Shown here: positions 41,352-49,839 of the stretch, piece by piece | How positions within the stretch are numbered: the first letter of the stretch is position 1 | Layout of the letters: every line of letters begins with the position of its first letter | IMG/VR virus record: IMGVR_UViG_3300027704_000009 | Span: 1 to 64,000 of that record | Origin: a virus | DNA: 64,000 nt | Reading direction: 5' to 3' (one strand) | Program-made: the position numbers and the translations under genes | The notes under the pieces: generated by a model | The model's database searches: none | Told to the model about the DNA's origin: nothing | Seen by the model: only the letters and a program-made list of their open reading frames with translations

Positions 41352-44265
41352 TTTGTACTCCTAAGTTTGTGTCAGCAAATCCACCTGTTCTTTGTTCAAC
41401 ATATGCTTTGAAGTCTACTGTATCTATATTATACTTGTAATATGCAGTAAAGTCAAGGTTTCTTTCGTCTGTTTTCATATTAACTTTAGTTTCTGTATTG
41501 TTTACGTTACCATCCATATCTCTACTAGTAGGTACATTATACGTCATACTAGCAGTTTCAATAGTAACTGGCTGACTTACACTTGCACCCCAACCATTCT
41601 TTTCAACACCAGCACTCCATGTACTACTGTAAATATCGCCTGCTTTACTTAACATACTCCATTCATTACTGTAAGAATTTTTAGTGTAACCTAAACCAAA
41701 CTGTCCAAATACCTTAACATCATTATAAGATGCATTGTAATTGAAGTTGGCATAAGTTGTGTATGCATTATCTAAATTACCAAACACACCTGATTGACTG
41801 TTTCCTAAAAACGAATTTGCTTCGTTAAAGAATCCAGGTTGTATTGTCCACTGATGATCTGGATTATCATTTAATGCAATGTGCGGTAATGCCAAGTGTT
41901 GGTCATAATTACTATACCCTGCATACATATTTGTTGCCGCCAATGTGTGTGTAAATTTATTTGCTCTTGTATCTACTTTATATGAAGTACTCATGTCTAC
42001 ATAAAAATCTCTTTCATAACTATCTAATACCATTACACTAGCAAGTTCTGACATAGCACCACTGCTACCTGAAACATATCCTGACAGTGAACTTACACTA
42101 CCATTTGTTCTACCAGTGGTAGGAATACCTGTTACTCCAACTGGTTGTGTTGCTTTATCTAAATCTAACAATCCTTGTCCGTGTGTGTTTACATTATAGT
42201 TTGCAATAGTTTTATCAGCAGTTTCTGTAAGAAGTCTTACAAGGTTCTTGCCTTTCATGTGAGGCCACATTTGATTAACAATAGCAACTGCACCTGTTAC
42301 TACCGGAGCCGCCATACTAGTACCTGACATATGTACATACCCTGTACCATTATTATCTGTACTGTACACACTCGTACCCGGTGCAAGTATATAGTAATCA
42401 CTTATACTTGCGGCATCTGTACAAGCATCATTAACATAAGTTGTACATACCGTGCCTGCTTTGTTACTAAATCCTGATATCTGATTGTTAGCAATATCCC
42501 AACTACCTACTACAAGCATTTGCCCATCTAGTATTAAGTTACCATTGCTATCAGTTGCAGTAGCCATTTGGTTCATACCTGGACTATATTCATACCCTTG
42601 GTTACCTGCGGCTTTAACTAATACCATGTCATCACCTAATGCAGTTTTCCAACCTGTTGCTTCGTCTTTTGCACCATTGTAACCATTTACACCATAATAC
42701 CAATGTGTACTATGCCATTGTCCGTTACCATCTAATGTAAGACTTCTTTTAAATCCGTTATCTAATCTAACTTCGGCACTAACATTAATTGCTATTGCTC
42801 CGTTATCCTTGCCCCACTGTGCGGCTTTTTTGGCCCTGTAAAAACTATATGCAGTATTGTCTGTTACTTTTGCAATCATCATAGTAACATCTGGTGCTAC
42901 ACCAATTATTCCGTTACCATCAAGTTCTGCACCTGTAATACCTGCAACGTGTGTACCGTGTCCGTTACTGTCCGAAACATCTGTACTATTGTCTAAGAAG
43001 TTTTTAGTAAGTCCAATGTTACCATCTAAGTCTGTGTGGTTTACGTTAGCACCACTGTCTGCAATAACTACAATACTTCCTTTACCTGTCCAACCTCTGC
43101 TCCATGCCGCATCTGCATTAATAGTAGACAGCACGTTATCGTTAACAAAGTCTGCAAGTCCAAAGAACTCGTCTGTTCTATATAAGTTATTATCTTTAAT
43201 AGCACCAGGAGTTACTGTACCCAAGTCGCTATGTGTATATACAACATTTGCATATGAAACTGATGTGTTGTTTTCTTCTTCAACAACTTCTTCTTCAACA
43301 ACTTCTTCTTCTACAGGAGCATCACCATTCTTAATGTACTCGTAAGTTATAACAGGACTTGCTGGAACAATGTGCGTAGAAGTTTCAACAACTGTAATAG
43401 CCTTAACACTATTGTCACTATACGTTATGTTGTATGTTACATTCCACGTCTTAATTAGGTTTTCGTTCATGTTTGTTTGAACTCTATACTTGTCGCAAGT
43501 TCCTGTATGAGTTGTGCCATCTTGTAATATTTGATTAGTGCAATCTACTGTAGCATTAAATGATTTACTAACATCACCTGCTACTGTTGACTCTACTACT
43601 TGGCTTTGTAATTCTTTTGCAACTTGTTCTCTAGAAACTTCAGTTACTTCAACTACTGGTTCCTCTACAATAGGCTCTTCTACAATAGGCTCTTCTACAA
43701 TAGGCTCTTCTACAATAGGCTCTTCAACTACTGGTTCTTCTACGACAGGGGCAATAATATCTTTAACATCTTCAACTTCAATCTCACCTGTACCAACCTT
43801 TTCAAAGTCAATCTTATCTTCATTTTGTGCAAAGGCTTTTACATCTAAATATGCACCAGTTTCATCATCAAATGTTCCGCTATCAGCAACACCTTTCCAA
43901 AAGGTTTCTTTACCATCATAATAAACTTTCTTGTAACCTTTAAGTTTATTCCATGCTTGGTCAAGTGGAGTTGCAACACCATCGATTTCAACTGTATAAT
44001 TTTTTAATACGGATTCATCAATACTATTATTGTTCATCCATTCAAATACTTCTACTGCCTCCTGGGCAGTTACTTTACCATCTTCGGTAACAGTTTGTAT
44101 TACTGCAAGATTTCCTATACTATTGGAAATTAATGAATTAAAAGAAACAGTTCCAATATTAGTTGGAGTTGGTGCAGTGATACTAATACTTCCACCTCCA
44201 CCACCGCCACAAGCGGTAAGAGCCAACATACTAACCATTCCTAACACTGCTGTCTTTTTATTCAT
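41335..44265 (-). CDS. Subtilisin-like (S8) surface lipoprotein with barrel-like C-terminus
   Basis: Chosen start MNKKTAVLGMVSMLALTACGG: a lipobox with Cys after LTA, preceded by TTTAGGAG. Next come about 130 folded residues, an EEPIV/EEPVV repeat spacer, and then an S8 protease domain with the full triad: D403 (IADSGANVN), H439 (NGHGTHVAG), N555 (AAGN) and S650 (MSGTSMAAP). The last 250 residues are Tyr/Asn-rich strands ending in Phe (IAYKF), as in outer-membrane barrels and autotransporters. It could be a surface protease made in the infected cell. Large for a phage accessory gene. Confidence 0.85.
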   Translation of the reverse strand: MNKKTAVLGMVSMLALTACGGGGGGSISITAPTPTNIGTVSFNSLISNSIGNLAVIQTVTEDGKVTAQEAVEVFEWMNNNSIDESVLKNYTVEIDGVATPLDQAWNKLKGYKKVYYDGKETFWKGVADSGTFDDETGAYLDVKAFAQNEDKIDFEKVGTGEIEVEDVKDIIAPVVEEPVVEEPIVEEPIVEEPIVEEPIVEEPVVEVTEVSREQVAKELQSQVVESTVAGDVSKSFNATVDCTNQILQDGTTHTGTCDKYRVQTNMNENLIKTWNVTYNITYSDNSVKAITVVETSTHIVPASPVITYEYIKNGDAPVEEEVVEEEVVEEENNTSVSYANVVYTHSDLGTVTPGAIKDNNLYRTDEFFGLADFVNDNVLSTINADAAWSRGWTGKGSIVVIADSGANVNHTDLDGNIGLTKNFLDNSTDVSDSNGHGTHVAGITGAELDGNGIIGVAPDVTMMIAKVTDNTAYSFYRAKKAAQWGKDNGAIAINVSAEVRLDNGFKRSLTLDGNGQWHSTHWYYGVNGYNGAKDEATGWKTALGDDMVLVKAAGNQGYEYSPGMNQMATATDSNGNLILDGQMLVVGSWDIANNQISGFSNKAGTVCTTYVNDACTDAASISDYYILAPGTSVYSTDNNGTGYVHMSGTSMAAPVVTGAVAIVNQMWPHMKGKNLVRLLTETADKTIANYNVNTHGQGLLDLDKATQPVGVTGIPTTGRTNGSVSSLSGYVSGSSGAMSELASVMVLDSYERDFYVDMSTSYKVDTRANKFTHTLAATNMYAGYSNYDQHLALPHIALNDNPDHQWTIQPGFFNEANSFLGNSQSGVFGNLDNAYTTYANFNYNASYNDVKVFGQFGLGYTKNSYSNEWSMLSKAGDIYSSTWSAGVEKNGWGASVSQPVTIETASMTYNVPTSRDMDGNVNNTETKVNMKTDERNLDFTAYYKYNIDTVDFKAYVEQRTGGFADTNLGVQIAYKF
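43655..43740 (-). repeat. 15-bp tandem repeat encoding EEPIV units
   Basis: The unit CTCTTCTACAATAGG recurs four or more times in a row and encodes a Glu-Glu-Pro-Ile-Val spacer in the S8 protease. Copies are nearly identical at DNA level, so the number may vary by slippage. Confidence 0.85.
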
Positions 44266-44360
44266 TAACTTACTCCTAAACCAATTAAGAAAAATATAAA
44301 CCAAACTAGGAAAAGTGCTATTGCACTCTTCCATATAAACGATATTAAATCGTTTAACAT
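44265..44360 (-). CDS. Possible 31-aa membrane peptide
   Basis: Begins MLNDLISFIWKSAIALF and continues hydrophobic to GLGVS. Its ATG overlaps the stop of the upstream gene (TAATG), and its own stop overlaps the protease start (TAATG). This double coupling supports it as a real single-span peptide, translated just ahead of the protease. Confidence 0.5.
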   Translation of the reverse strand: MLNDLISFIWKSAIALFLVWFIFFLIGLGVS

Positions 44361-44617
44361 TAAGCCGCCTCTAACATTGACATTGGAACAGTATAAGTTG
44401 TACCAATAGCACTGTGCGTCTTAACTAAACATTTCTTTTGATTAATTTTAGTAATTGTACCAAGTGTTTTCTTAGTCTTCTGTACAATATAAACGTCCAT
44501 ACCAACTGACAGACTTGCTTTTGCATTAAGTACTTTAACTTCGTTAATAAAACTAGTAAGAGCATTAAGTTCTGTTAAAGACATAGACATTACTTCTTTT
44601 TTAATTACTGTATTCAT
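44360..44617 (-). CDS. Hypothetical SH3-like small protein (85 aa)
   Basis: Start MNTVIKKEVMSMSLTELN at the TAATG overlap with the previous gene; a start 34 codons earlier is not credible. The C-terminal VGMDVYIVQKTKKTLGTITKINQKK looks like a small beta-barrel that could bind nucleic acid. No family recognised. Confidence 0.6.
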   Translation of the reverse strand: MNTVIKKEVMSMSLTELNALTSFINEVKVLNAKASLSVGMDVYIVQKTKKTLGTITKINQKKCLVKTHSAIGTTYTVPMSMLEAA

Positions 44618-44811
44618 TAAGCATCTCCTTTGATTAAAATAACTGCACCAGTGGCTAACATTGCCAGTCCAACTGCCGCGATTTGTAACATTTCTGTAAT
44701 AGAGTTTCCGGGACCACATTTTCCATCACAATCACCGCCTGATCCTGCCATTGCTATAATACCTAAAACAATTAGTATATACGCGGTTGTTTGCATTACT
44801 TTATTAAACAT
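44617..44811 (-). CDS. Small two-span membrane protein (64 aa)
   Basis: Two hydrophobic stretches (TAYILIVLGIIAMA and LQIAAVGLAMLATGAVILI) flank a short GGDCDGKCGPG loop with two Cys. Own promoter (44846-44873) and SD (AGGAG). Hairpin membrane proteins of this kind in phages are candidates for holins or exclusion factors, without proof. Confidence 0.6.
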   Translation of the reverse strand: MFNKVMQTTAYILIVLGIIAMAGSGGDCDGKCGPGNSITEMLQIAAVGLAMLATGAVILIKGDA

Positions 44812-44845
44812 ATTTGCTACTCCTTATTAATTAACTTATATTACT

Positions 44846-44873
44846 ATAATAGCACATCTAGCCTATCTGTCAA
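44846..44873 (-). promoter_or_regulatory. Sigma70-type promoter for 44617-44811 and the protease unit
   Basis: TTGACA (44868-44873) and TATTAT (44846-44851) with a 16-base spacer, followed by TATAAGTTAATTAATAAGGAG. It probably drives the whole coupled set down to the S8 protease. Confidence 0.8.
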
Positions 44874-44928
44874 CCTAATAACGCATTAAAAAACCCAATG
44901 AAAACAAGGCTCTTTAATCTTTTTTTTA

Positions 44929-45156
44929 TTATTTTTGCCTAAAAAGTGCTTGTATATCCTTCTTAGACATACCATATGCTTGTTCACCGGGTTCTAACAC
45001 ATCAATTACTGTGTCGCCTCTTGCTTCTATTGTTTGGTCAAGACGATTGATTGCATCTTGCTTACTAATAGCTCGTACATAATCAACGTTGAAAGTCTTT
45101 AATTTAGTGTCGGGGCGAGATCTTACCATAAAACTTGTCATTAAACTTGTTAACAT
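44929..45156 (-). CDS. Hypothetical small protein (75 aa)
   Basis: Begins MLTSLMTSFMVRSRPD, and includes VDYVRAISKQDAINRLDQTIEARG, which reads like a short DNA- or RNA-binding fold. Own promoter at 45186-45213. No family recognised. Confidence 0.6.
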   Translation of the reverse strand: MLTSLMTSFMVRSRPDTKLKTFNVDYVRAISKQDAINRLDQTIEARGDTVIDVLEPGEQAYGMSKKDIQALFRQK

Positions 45157-45185
45157 ATGGTTCCTTTTTCTTGTTTTAATATTAT

Positions 45186-45213
45186 ATTATACAGGATTTT
45201 GCTAATCTGTCAA
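45186..45213 (-). promoter_or_regulatory. Sigma70-type promoter for 44929-45156
   Basis: TTGACA (45208-45213) and TATAAT (45186-45191), spacer 16. It lies just beyond the terminator that ends the YhhQ transcript. Confidence 0.8.
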
Positions 45214-45224
45214 CCTTTGGCCCA

Positions 45225-45251
45225 TAAAAAAAGCCACCCGAAGGTGGCTTT
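45225..45251 (-). terminator. Rho-independent terminator behind yhhQ
   Basis: Inverted repeat AAAGCCACC / GGTGGCTTT with a TTCG loop (45230-45251), followed on the minus strand by seven T. It is the clearest terminator in the window and closes the YhhQ transcript. Confidence 0.9.
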
Positions 45252-45280
45252 AGTTCCAAGTTATCCGATAACTGTTTAGG

Positions 45281-45889
45281 TTATTTTAACTTGTATTTCT
45301 TTTGTAGATGCTTGAGTAACAGACCATATGCTGGTAAGAATATGATTAAGCCTACTGCAATTTTAATTACAACTTGTGAACCTGCAATCTCAATCCAATT
45401 TGCCGCCATATATTCATCAGCACCGTTGTTAAATGCAACTGCAAAGAATGTGTAAGTATCGATGATGTTTGCCGCCACAGTTGATACCGCAGGTGCCAAC
45501 CACCAATTGTTCTTAAATCCTTCTCTGATGTATTGGAATACATATACATCAAGTAATGTACCTACTGCGTATGCAGTAGCACTTGCAAAGCCAATTCTTA
45601 ATGCAACAGATCCTGGTGCACCTTCGGCTAGTACAACTGCTATAGATCCAATAATTGCTAACGGATATGCCGCCGCAATAGTTTGCCTTGCAATGCTTTT
45701 GCCTAGTAACCTAACAGTTAAGTCTGTTGCAATTACTACTAATGGGAACGTGAATGCCGCCCATGTTAATTTTACTCCAAATATCTCTACTGGAATACCG
45801 ACCAATGCATTTGATACTGTAATCACAATAACGTGTAGTGCTACAAGTTTCATCAACATAGTTTTGTCTACGTTCTTAAAGTTAAACAT
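45281..45889 (-). CDS. yhhQ: YhhQ-family queuosine-precursor transporter
   Basis: Six or so membrane helices over 202 aa, with family segments IPVEIFGVKLTWAAFTFPLVVIATDLT (here split for space) and a LLDVYVFQYIREG block typical of YhhQ (DUF165). YhhQ proteins import preQ0 or preQ1. Here it could feed the DpdA route with precursor taken up from the environment. SD GGAGG before the ATG. A strong terminator follows. Confidence 0.9.
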   Translation of the reverse strand: MFNFKNVDKTMLMKLVALHVIVITVSNALVGIPVEIFGVKLTWAAFTFPLVVIATDLTVRLLGKSIARQTIAAAYPLAIIGSIAVVLAEGAPGSVALRIGFASATAYAVGTLLDVYVFQYIREGFKNNWWLAPAVSTVAANIIDTYTFFAVAFNNGADEYMAANWIEIAGSQVVIKIAVGLIIFLPAYGLLLKHLQKKYKLK

Positions 45890-45930
45890 AAGTTTCCTCC
45901 GTGGTGTATGTTATGTTATAATTAATCATA

Positions 45931-46419
45931 TTATTTGTATTCGAAATTCTGCGTGGTTGTATTAATTTCGATCAACCTTGCACCATTCTTAATATGAAAG
46001 TGTGTTGCCATTGGTGTCAATGGTGATAAAGTTACTACACGTTTAATGTGTGGTAACTCTTTTGAAATGTATTCTTTTAGTTTAAGAATAATTTCCCTTC
46101 CTGCACCTCGTTTACGAGACCATACAGTGTAGGCTATTGCTATTGTTGGGTTACTTTCTAAACTAGCCGTCTTACTCATTAGTTCCAATTCTTTTTCAGT
46201 AGTTGGTACTTCATTTGTATAGGCTATGCAAATAATTCCTTCAATAGTATCTTCGTACTTCAATCCATAAATTTTACGTCCGTAACTTGTTCTAAACTCT
46301 AAGTCTAGGTTAGGACGTACAGGATCTTCTGTTACGTCAATTTCGTGTAGCTCAACTAGTTCGGCACCTTTAACCCACCTGAAGAAGTTGTCTATTTGTC
46401 CTTTGTAATCTTTTAACAT
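45931..46419 (-). CDS. GNAT-family acetyltransferase-like protein
   Basis: VWSRKRGAGREIILKLKEYI fits the acetyl-CoA pyrophosphate loop (R-x-x-G-x-G/A) of GNAT proteins, and the segment THFHIKNGARLIEI fits the last strand. N-terminal half is less typical. Length 162 aa fits. Substrate unknown. Confidence 0.6.
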   Translation of the reverse strand: MLKDYKGQIDNFFRWVKGAELVELHEIDVTEDPVRPNLDLEFRTSYGRKIYGLKYEDTIEGIICIAYTNEVPTTEKELELMSKTASLESNPTIAIAYTVWSRKRGAGREIILKLKEYISKELPHIKRVVTLSPLTPMATHFHIKNGARLIEINTTTQNFEYK

Positions 46420-46655
46420 TATACTAGTTCTTCTAATATGCCTAGTAATTCGGCAATTATGAATAAGATACCTGCCACCAAAAGATTACCGTAGAGGAGT
46501 GATCCTCCGGCGCCTATTCTTAAAAACGATTTGACCAAACTGACATAAAAATGGCCCATGCTTGGATCCTTTGGGGCAGGTGTTATCCCTTTGGGGGATT
46601 TTGGTTGTTCCGTAACTGGAACATAAACTCTCTCTGGTATTGGCATAGATGGCAT
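46419..46655 (-). CDS. Hypothetical membrane protein (78 aa)
   Basis: A Pro-rich polar N-terminus (MPSMPIPERVYVPVTEQ) is followed by one or two membrane helices (SLLYGNLLVAGILFIIAELL). Stop/start overlap with the acetyltransferase gene. No family recognised. Confidence 0.55.
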   Translation of the reverse strand: MPSMPIPERVYVPVTEQPKSPKGITPAPKDPSMGHFYVSLVKSFLRIGAGGSLLYGNLLVAGILFIIAELLGILEELV

Positions 46656-46973
46656 CTATCCTCCGAAATAATGTTGAAATAGTCCTGCGACTAATAATGT
46701 TGTTAATGTTGCGTTTAGCATAGTAAGGGCTCTGTCATGCCAAAGCATACCTACCCAAAACCATCCTACTGTTCCTATTAAACTAAACCATAAGTCTATA
46801 AGAGGTATTGTACCTACACTTCTAGCCGCAACGGCAGTTAGTATAAAAAAACTTGCCGCCCACTTAATGTACCACGACAAGTCTCCTTTAGGTGTAATCT
46901 TTTTGAAGACTCTAGAGCTATTAAGTTTTGCTATTTTATCGTCAAGTTTTTCTTTAATCGGTTCTATTGTCAT
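46656..46973 (-). CDS. Hypothetical membrane protein (105 aa)
   Basis: After a charged N-terminus and KKITPKGDLSWYIKWAASFFIL come three hydrophobic segments, ending LVAGLFQHYFGG. It resembles the small membrane protein at 58519 in the LTLL/LLVAGL tail. Common in marine phages, unnamed. Confidence 0.55.
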   Translation of the reverse strand: MTIEPIKEKLDDKIAKLNSSRVFKKITPKGDLSWYIKWAASFFILTAVAARSVGTIPLIDLWFSLIGTVGWFWVGMLWHDRALTMLNATLTTLLVAGLFQHYFGG

Positions 46974-47079
46974 TCTCTTTATCCGTTGTGTCCATAAACT
47001 TAAATAGGATTAAGTATAGAACTATAACAGTAACTACCATACCTAGGAAGAACAAACCTATCCCGTCACTAAATGTCAT
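46954..47079 (-). CDS. Single-span membrane peptide (41 aa)
   Basis: A 41-codon frame MTFSDGIGLFFLGMVVTVIV... with one clear membrane helix and a charged, Asp/Asn-rich tail. The ATG forms TAATG with the previous gene's stop, and the stop overlaps the next gene, so it is translated in a coupled chain. Confidence 0.55.
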   Translation of the reverse strand: MTFSDGIGLFFLGMVVTVIVLYLILFKFMDTTDKENDNRTD

Positions 47080-47234
47080 TATCGTTTAGTACGTTTGCTT
47101 AATTTGTCCTTAACTTTATACTTAGGACTGTTGGTTTGTTTCTTCATATGAAGTTGTAACCACTCGTAGTCTTTCTTTTCTAAGAGTGTTCCATCATCAC
47201 ATATATGGTATACTATTGGTTTAGAACTAGTCAT
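47079..47234 (-). CDS. Basic small protein (51 aa)
   Basis: Frame of 51 codons beginning MTSSKPIVYHICDDG and ending in a Lys/Arg-rich tail (KLSKRTKR) that could bind nucleic acid. Its ATG overlaps the previous stop (ATGACTAG) and its TAA overlaps the next start. Coupled chain of small genes behind folE. Confidence 0.55.
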   Translation of the reverse strand: MTSSKPIVYHICDDGTLLEKKDYEWLQLHMKKQTNSPKYKVKDKLSKRTKR

Positions 47235-47430
47235 TAAATTCAGACCTCACGATATGTTTTCTTAATGCTCTAACCAGTTCTTCAATTTTATCTATTACGG
47301 ATATTAAACTTTTATCTGTAATAAATGCTTTACTACTTTTTAACTTGTCGTATTCTTTTAAAGTTAATGTTACAGTACTTTGTTCGTTTTCGAACGTTGC
47401 ATCATTATCTCTATCATCTACACTTGTCAT
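47227..47430 (-). CDS. Hypothetical protein (67 aa)
   Basis: Acidic N-terminus (MTSVDDRDNDATFENEQ) then a coiled-coil-like helix (ISVIDKIEELVRALRKHI). It starts 6 bases after the folE stop. No family recognised. Confidence 0.55.
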   Translation of the reverse strand: MTSVDDRDNDATFENEQSTVTLTLKEYDKLKSSKAFITDKSLISVIDKIEELVRALRKHIVRSEFND

Positions 47431-47436
47431 AAAGTC

Positions 47437-48123
47437 CTATCTAGGAGCAAACTCCTGTTGTAGTTTAATGTTATCGAAGAACTCTTGCTTTGTACCAGCG
47501 TCATTTGTAAATGCACCTTTAAGTACTGTAGTTTGTGTTAAACTACTGTGTGCCATAATGCCACGATTCTCACAACAACCATGTGTTGCTTGAATGTAAA
47601 CACCCACGTCTTCACTTCCAGTTGCATTCATAATTTCTCTAGCGATATTATTACAAAGTTCTTCTTGCAGTGTGCCACGTCTTGCACACCACTGAGCTAT
47701 ACGAGTGTATTTGCTCAACCCAATCAATTTCTCTGCCGCAAGTATTCCTATGTATGCGACACCAGTTACTGGTTGGTGGTGATGAGAACAGACACTTTTA
47801 AGTTCACTACGAACCACCAAAATACCTGTGTATGCATCTGCCATCTCTTGTGGAAATGCAGTTGCATTAGGCTTTGGAAAATAGCGTCCACTCATCAATT
47901 CGTTAATATACATTTTAGCAAGACGTCTACCAGTGTCGTTACTGTTAGGATCATTTTCTCTATCAATAAGCAAACTATCTAGTACACTACTGAACTTAGG
48001 TGTAAGTTCTTCGATTAGTTTCTCAGTATCACCATCTTCAAGATACTTGCTAATGTTATCTCCAGCCCAATAACGTCCTTTATCAGCCTGGATTCTTTTT
48101 TTAATTTCTTCACTTATACTCAT
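47437..48123 (-). CDS. folE: GTP cyclohydrolase I
   Basis: Converts GTP to dihydroneopterin triphosphate, the first step to folates and 7-deazaguanines. The zinc ligands are present: C112 and H115 in VCSHHHQPVTG and C183 in ATHGCCENRGI, matching C110, H113 and C181 of the E. coli enzyme. The usual CEHH is CSHH here. Length is 228 aa. It supplies the substrate for the QueD-type enzyme. A short hairpin lies in its leader. Confidence 0.9.
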   Translation of the reverse strand: MSISEEIKKRIQADKGRYWAGDNISKYLEDGDTEKLIEELTPKFSSVLDSLLIDRENDPNSNDTGRRLAKMYINELMSGRYFPKPNATAFPQEMADAYTGILVVRSELKSVCSHHHQPVTGVAYIGILAAEKLIGLSKYTRIAQWCARRGTLQEELCNNIAREIMNATGSEDVGVYIQATHGCCENRGIMAHSSLTQTTVLKGAFTNDAGTKQEFFDNIKLQQEFAPR

Positions 48124-48140
48124 TTAATTCCCCTAGTTAT

Positions 48141-48156
48141 ACACGGCGAGTCGTGT
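48141..48156 (-). promoter_or_regulatory. Hairpin in the folE leader
   Basis: Inverted repeat ACACG / CGTGT with a 6-base loop, about 18 bases before the folE start. Further upstream lies TTGACT (48191-48196), but no well-spaced -10. The hairpin may tune folE translation; a preQ1 riboswitch was not recognisable. Confidence 0.3.
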
Positions 48157-48192
48157 TTATTATTATAGTATACTACATTATTATAGTATAAG

Positions 48193-48396
48193 TCAACCAA
48201 AATATTTGTTCAACATTTCAAGTCTGTCGTCAGCGGTAGCCATTTTATCTAATTCTTTTTGAACAGTTTCGATAATATCACTATGTTCACCGATGCCTAC
48301 CACAGATTGCATATATACTTCAATATTGGCTTTATGCAAATCTACTTCTGCTTCGGCGTGTTTCTTAGCCGCATTAATTATTATTTGTTTCAACAT
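48193..48396 (-). CDS. Hypothetical helical protein (67 aa)
   Basis: Two helices, MLKQIIINAAKKHAEAEVDLHKA and a second ending VQKELDKMATADDRLEMLNKYFG. Starts inside the HIT gene's last codons (23-base overlap). No family recognised. Confidence 0.6.
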   Translation of the reverse strand: MLKQIIINAAKKHAEAEVDLHKANIEVYMQSVVGIGEHSDIIETVQKELDKMATADDRLEMLNKYFG

Positions 48397-48748
48397 AACT
48401 TCCTTTCCTGTAATTGCCCTTCTCAGGTATAACGTGTCTTACGCCACCCCTTGGGTCTTCCATATCGCCTTTACGTCTTGGGATTAAATGTACATGAGGG
48501 TATTCAATAGTTTGTCCTGCTTCTGCTCCAACATTTTGTCCAATGTTATAAGCATCACAGTAACCATCTTTTACCCAACCATATCCCCAATTATAAGCGG
48601 CTTTATAGCATTTTTCTAAAGATGACCATTCGAGTAATTTAGGAACAAATAAGATATGTCCTTCTGTTACAGGGTAAGCATCTCTAAAGACTGTAAAATC
48701 TCGTGTATCAATTATTACGTCTGTCCATGGAATATCTTTAAATTCCAT
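48374..48748 (-). CDS. HIT-family hydrolase-like protein
   Basis: A start at MEFKDIPWTD is chosen because it overlaps the previous stop by 11 bases. DFTVFRDAYPVTEGHILFVPK and EYPHVHLIPRR are HIT-family blocks. The last two His of the triad (H85, H87) are present, while the first position of HxHxH is Tyr. The family hydrolyses or transfers nucleotides from adenylated molecules. Confidence 0.75.
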   Translation of the reverse strand: MEFKDIPWTDVIIDTRDFTVFRDAYPVTEGHILFVPKLLEWSSLEKCYKAAYNWGYGWVKDGYCDAYNIGQNVGAEAGQTIEYPHVHLIPRRKGDMEDPRGGVRHVIPEKGNYRKGSYVETNNN

Positions 48749-49832
48749 CGACACTAGCCTTGATAGCCTGATACAATTTGGTACCATCAAAGAAGTCTTT
48801 AAGTCGTTCTTTTAGTAAGTTGTTTGTTTCAACATACTTGTCATAGTTCTCAATCATATCAATAATCTTGTCTACGACTTCAGTAGGACTCTTTTCAAAA
48901 CCTTTTAAATTAACTGTTAAAGCACTTGCATATTTGAATTCATCTGGATACATTTCAAAGTAACTTAATCTATTAGGTACTAATGGTAATGTATCAACTA
49001 AACTACCTTCGTAAGCACTGATACCTAATGTTTCTTGCAAGTTAGCACTAAACACAATCTTTGCTTTACCGAGTAGTTCGTGGTATTCGTCTTTGCTTAA
49101 CTGCTTATCCTGACATACAATAAATTCATAGTCTGGTAATAGTTCTTTTAGTTTAGCAAAGATCTCTGGATTCTTCTCAGGTGCTACTCTGTGCGGAAAC
49201 AATATAATGTTTTCTTTTTTAGCACCAGCAAACGGTTGCAGTGTATCTGTTAGATACTCCATGGGCCAACCAACAATCTGCATCTTACCTACTTCTAAAT
49301 TCTGATCAATATCCTTTGTATCAGTTAAGAAACTTTGTGCAAACAAGTCTACATGGAATCGTGTAGCAAAGTAATTATGGTCATAACATTCGAACATACT
49401 TGCTTCTGCGTAACGTACCCAAGGTTTAGCACCAATCAATCTTCCTAAGAAGTCTGCTGGATCATAACTACCGGCGTGCCACATACCACCAATTTTAATA
49501 TTGATACCTAGTAGTTCTGCCATATACTTTAACTGTATTACTGTAGGGTTCCATGCATCAGTGTACAAGAAGTAATCGCCGTCTTTAACTTTACCACTTG
49601 CAACTAGTTCAGCAATTTGCAACATCTGTTGACTTTTGTAACTGTTAGTTCCTGCAAAGTTTAAAAATGCACCAGGTGTAGTAGTCTGTGGAACATCTCC
49701 ACCACTAATAACTTCTACGTTATAATCCTCTGTACCAAAGTACTCAGACATTTGTTTAGGTAAATGTTTCTTCCACTGAGCCGTGTAACGTGTTTCGACT
49801 GGCTCTAAGTCTACTATATATACTGTTTTCAT
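48738..49832 (-). CDS. GT-B glycosyltransferase (GT4-like)
   Basis: Start MKTVYIVDLEP is preferred (AGGAT upstream). The C-terminal half has ENIILFPHRVAPEKNPEIF and FSANLQETLGISAYEGSLVDTLPLVP, the donor-binding E-x7-E pattern of GT4-like enzymes. 364 aa. In phages of this kind such enzymes glycosylate DNA or cell-surface sugars. The co-presence of DpdA makes a modified-base target worth testing. Confidence 0.7.
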   Translation of the reverse strand: MKTVYIVDLEPVETRYTAQWKKHLPKQMSEYFGTEDYNVEVISGGDVPQTTTPGAFLNFAGTNSYKSQQMLQIAELVASGKVKDGDYFLYTDAWNPTVIQLKYMAELLGINIKIGGMWHAGSYDPADFLGRLIGAKPWVRYAEASMFECYDHNYFATRFHVDLFAQSFLTDTKDIDQNLEVGKMQIVGWPMEYLTDTLQPFAGAKKENIILFPHRVAPEKNPEIFAKLKELLPDYEFIVCQDKQLSKDEYHELLGKAKIVFSANLQETLGISAYEGSLVDTLPLVPNRLSYFEMYPDEFKYASALTVNLKGFEKSPTEVVDKIIDMIENYDKYVETNNLLKERLKDFFDGTKLYQAIKASVDGI

Positions 49833-49839
49833 TTTTATC

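Noticed and set aside
43538-43921. Plus-strand ORF with a GSSTIG repeat
   Set aside because: It is the antisense image of the EEPIV repeat of the protease.
44266-44334. Longer start for the S8 protease
   Set aside because: The added 23 residues would bury the lipoprotein signal. The start at 44265 has a strong SD and a perfect lipobox.
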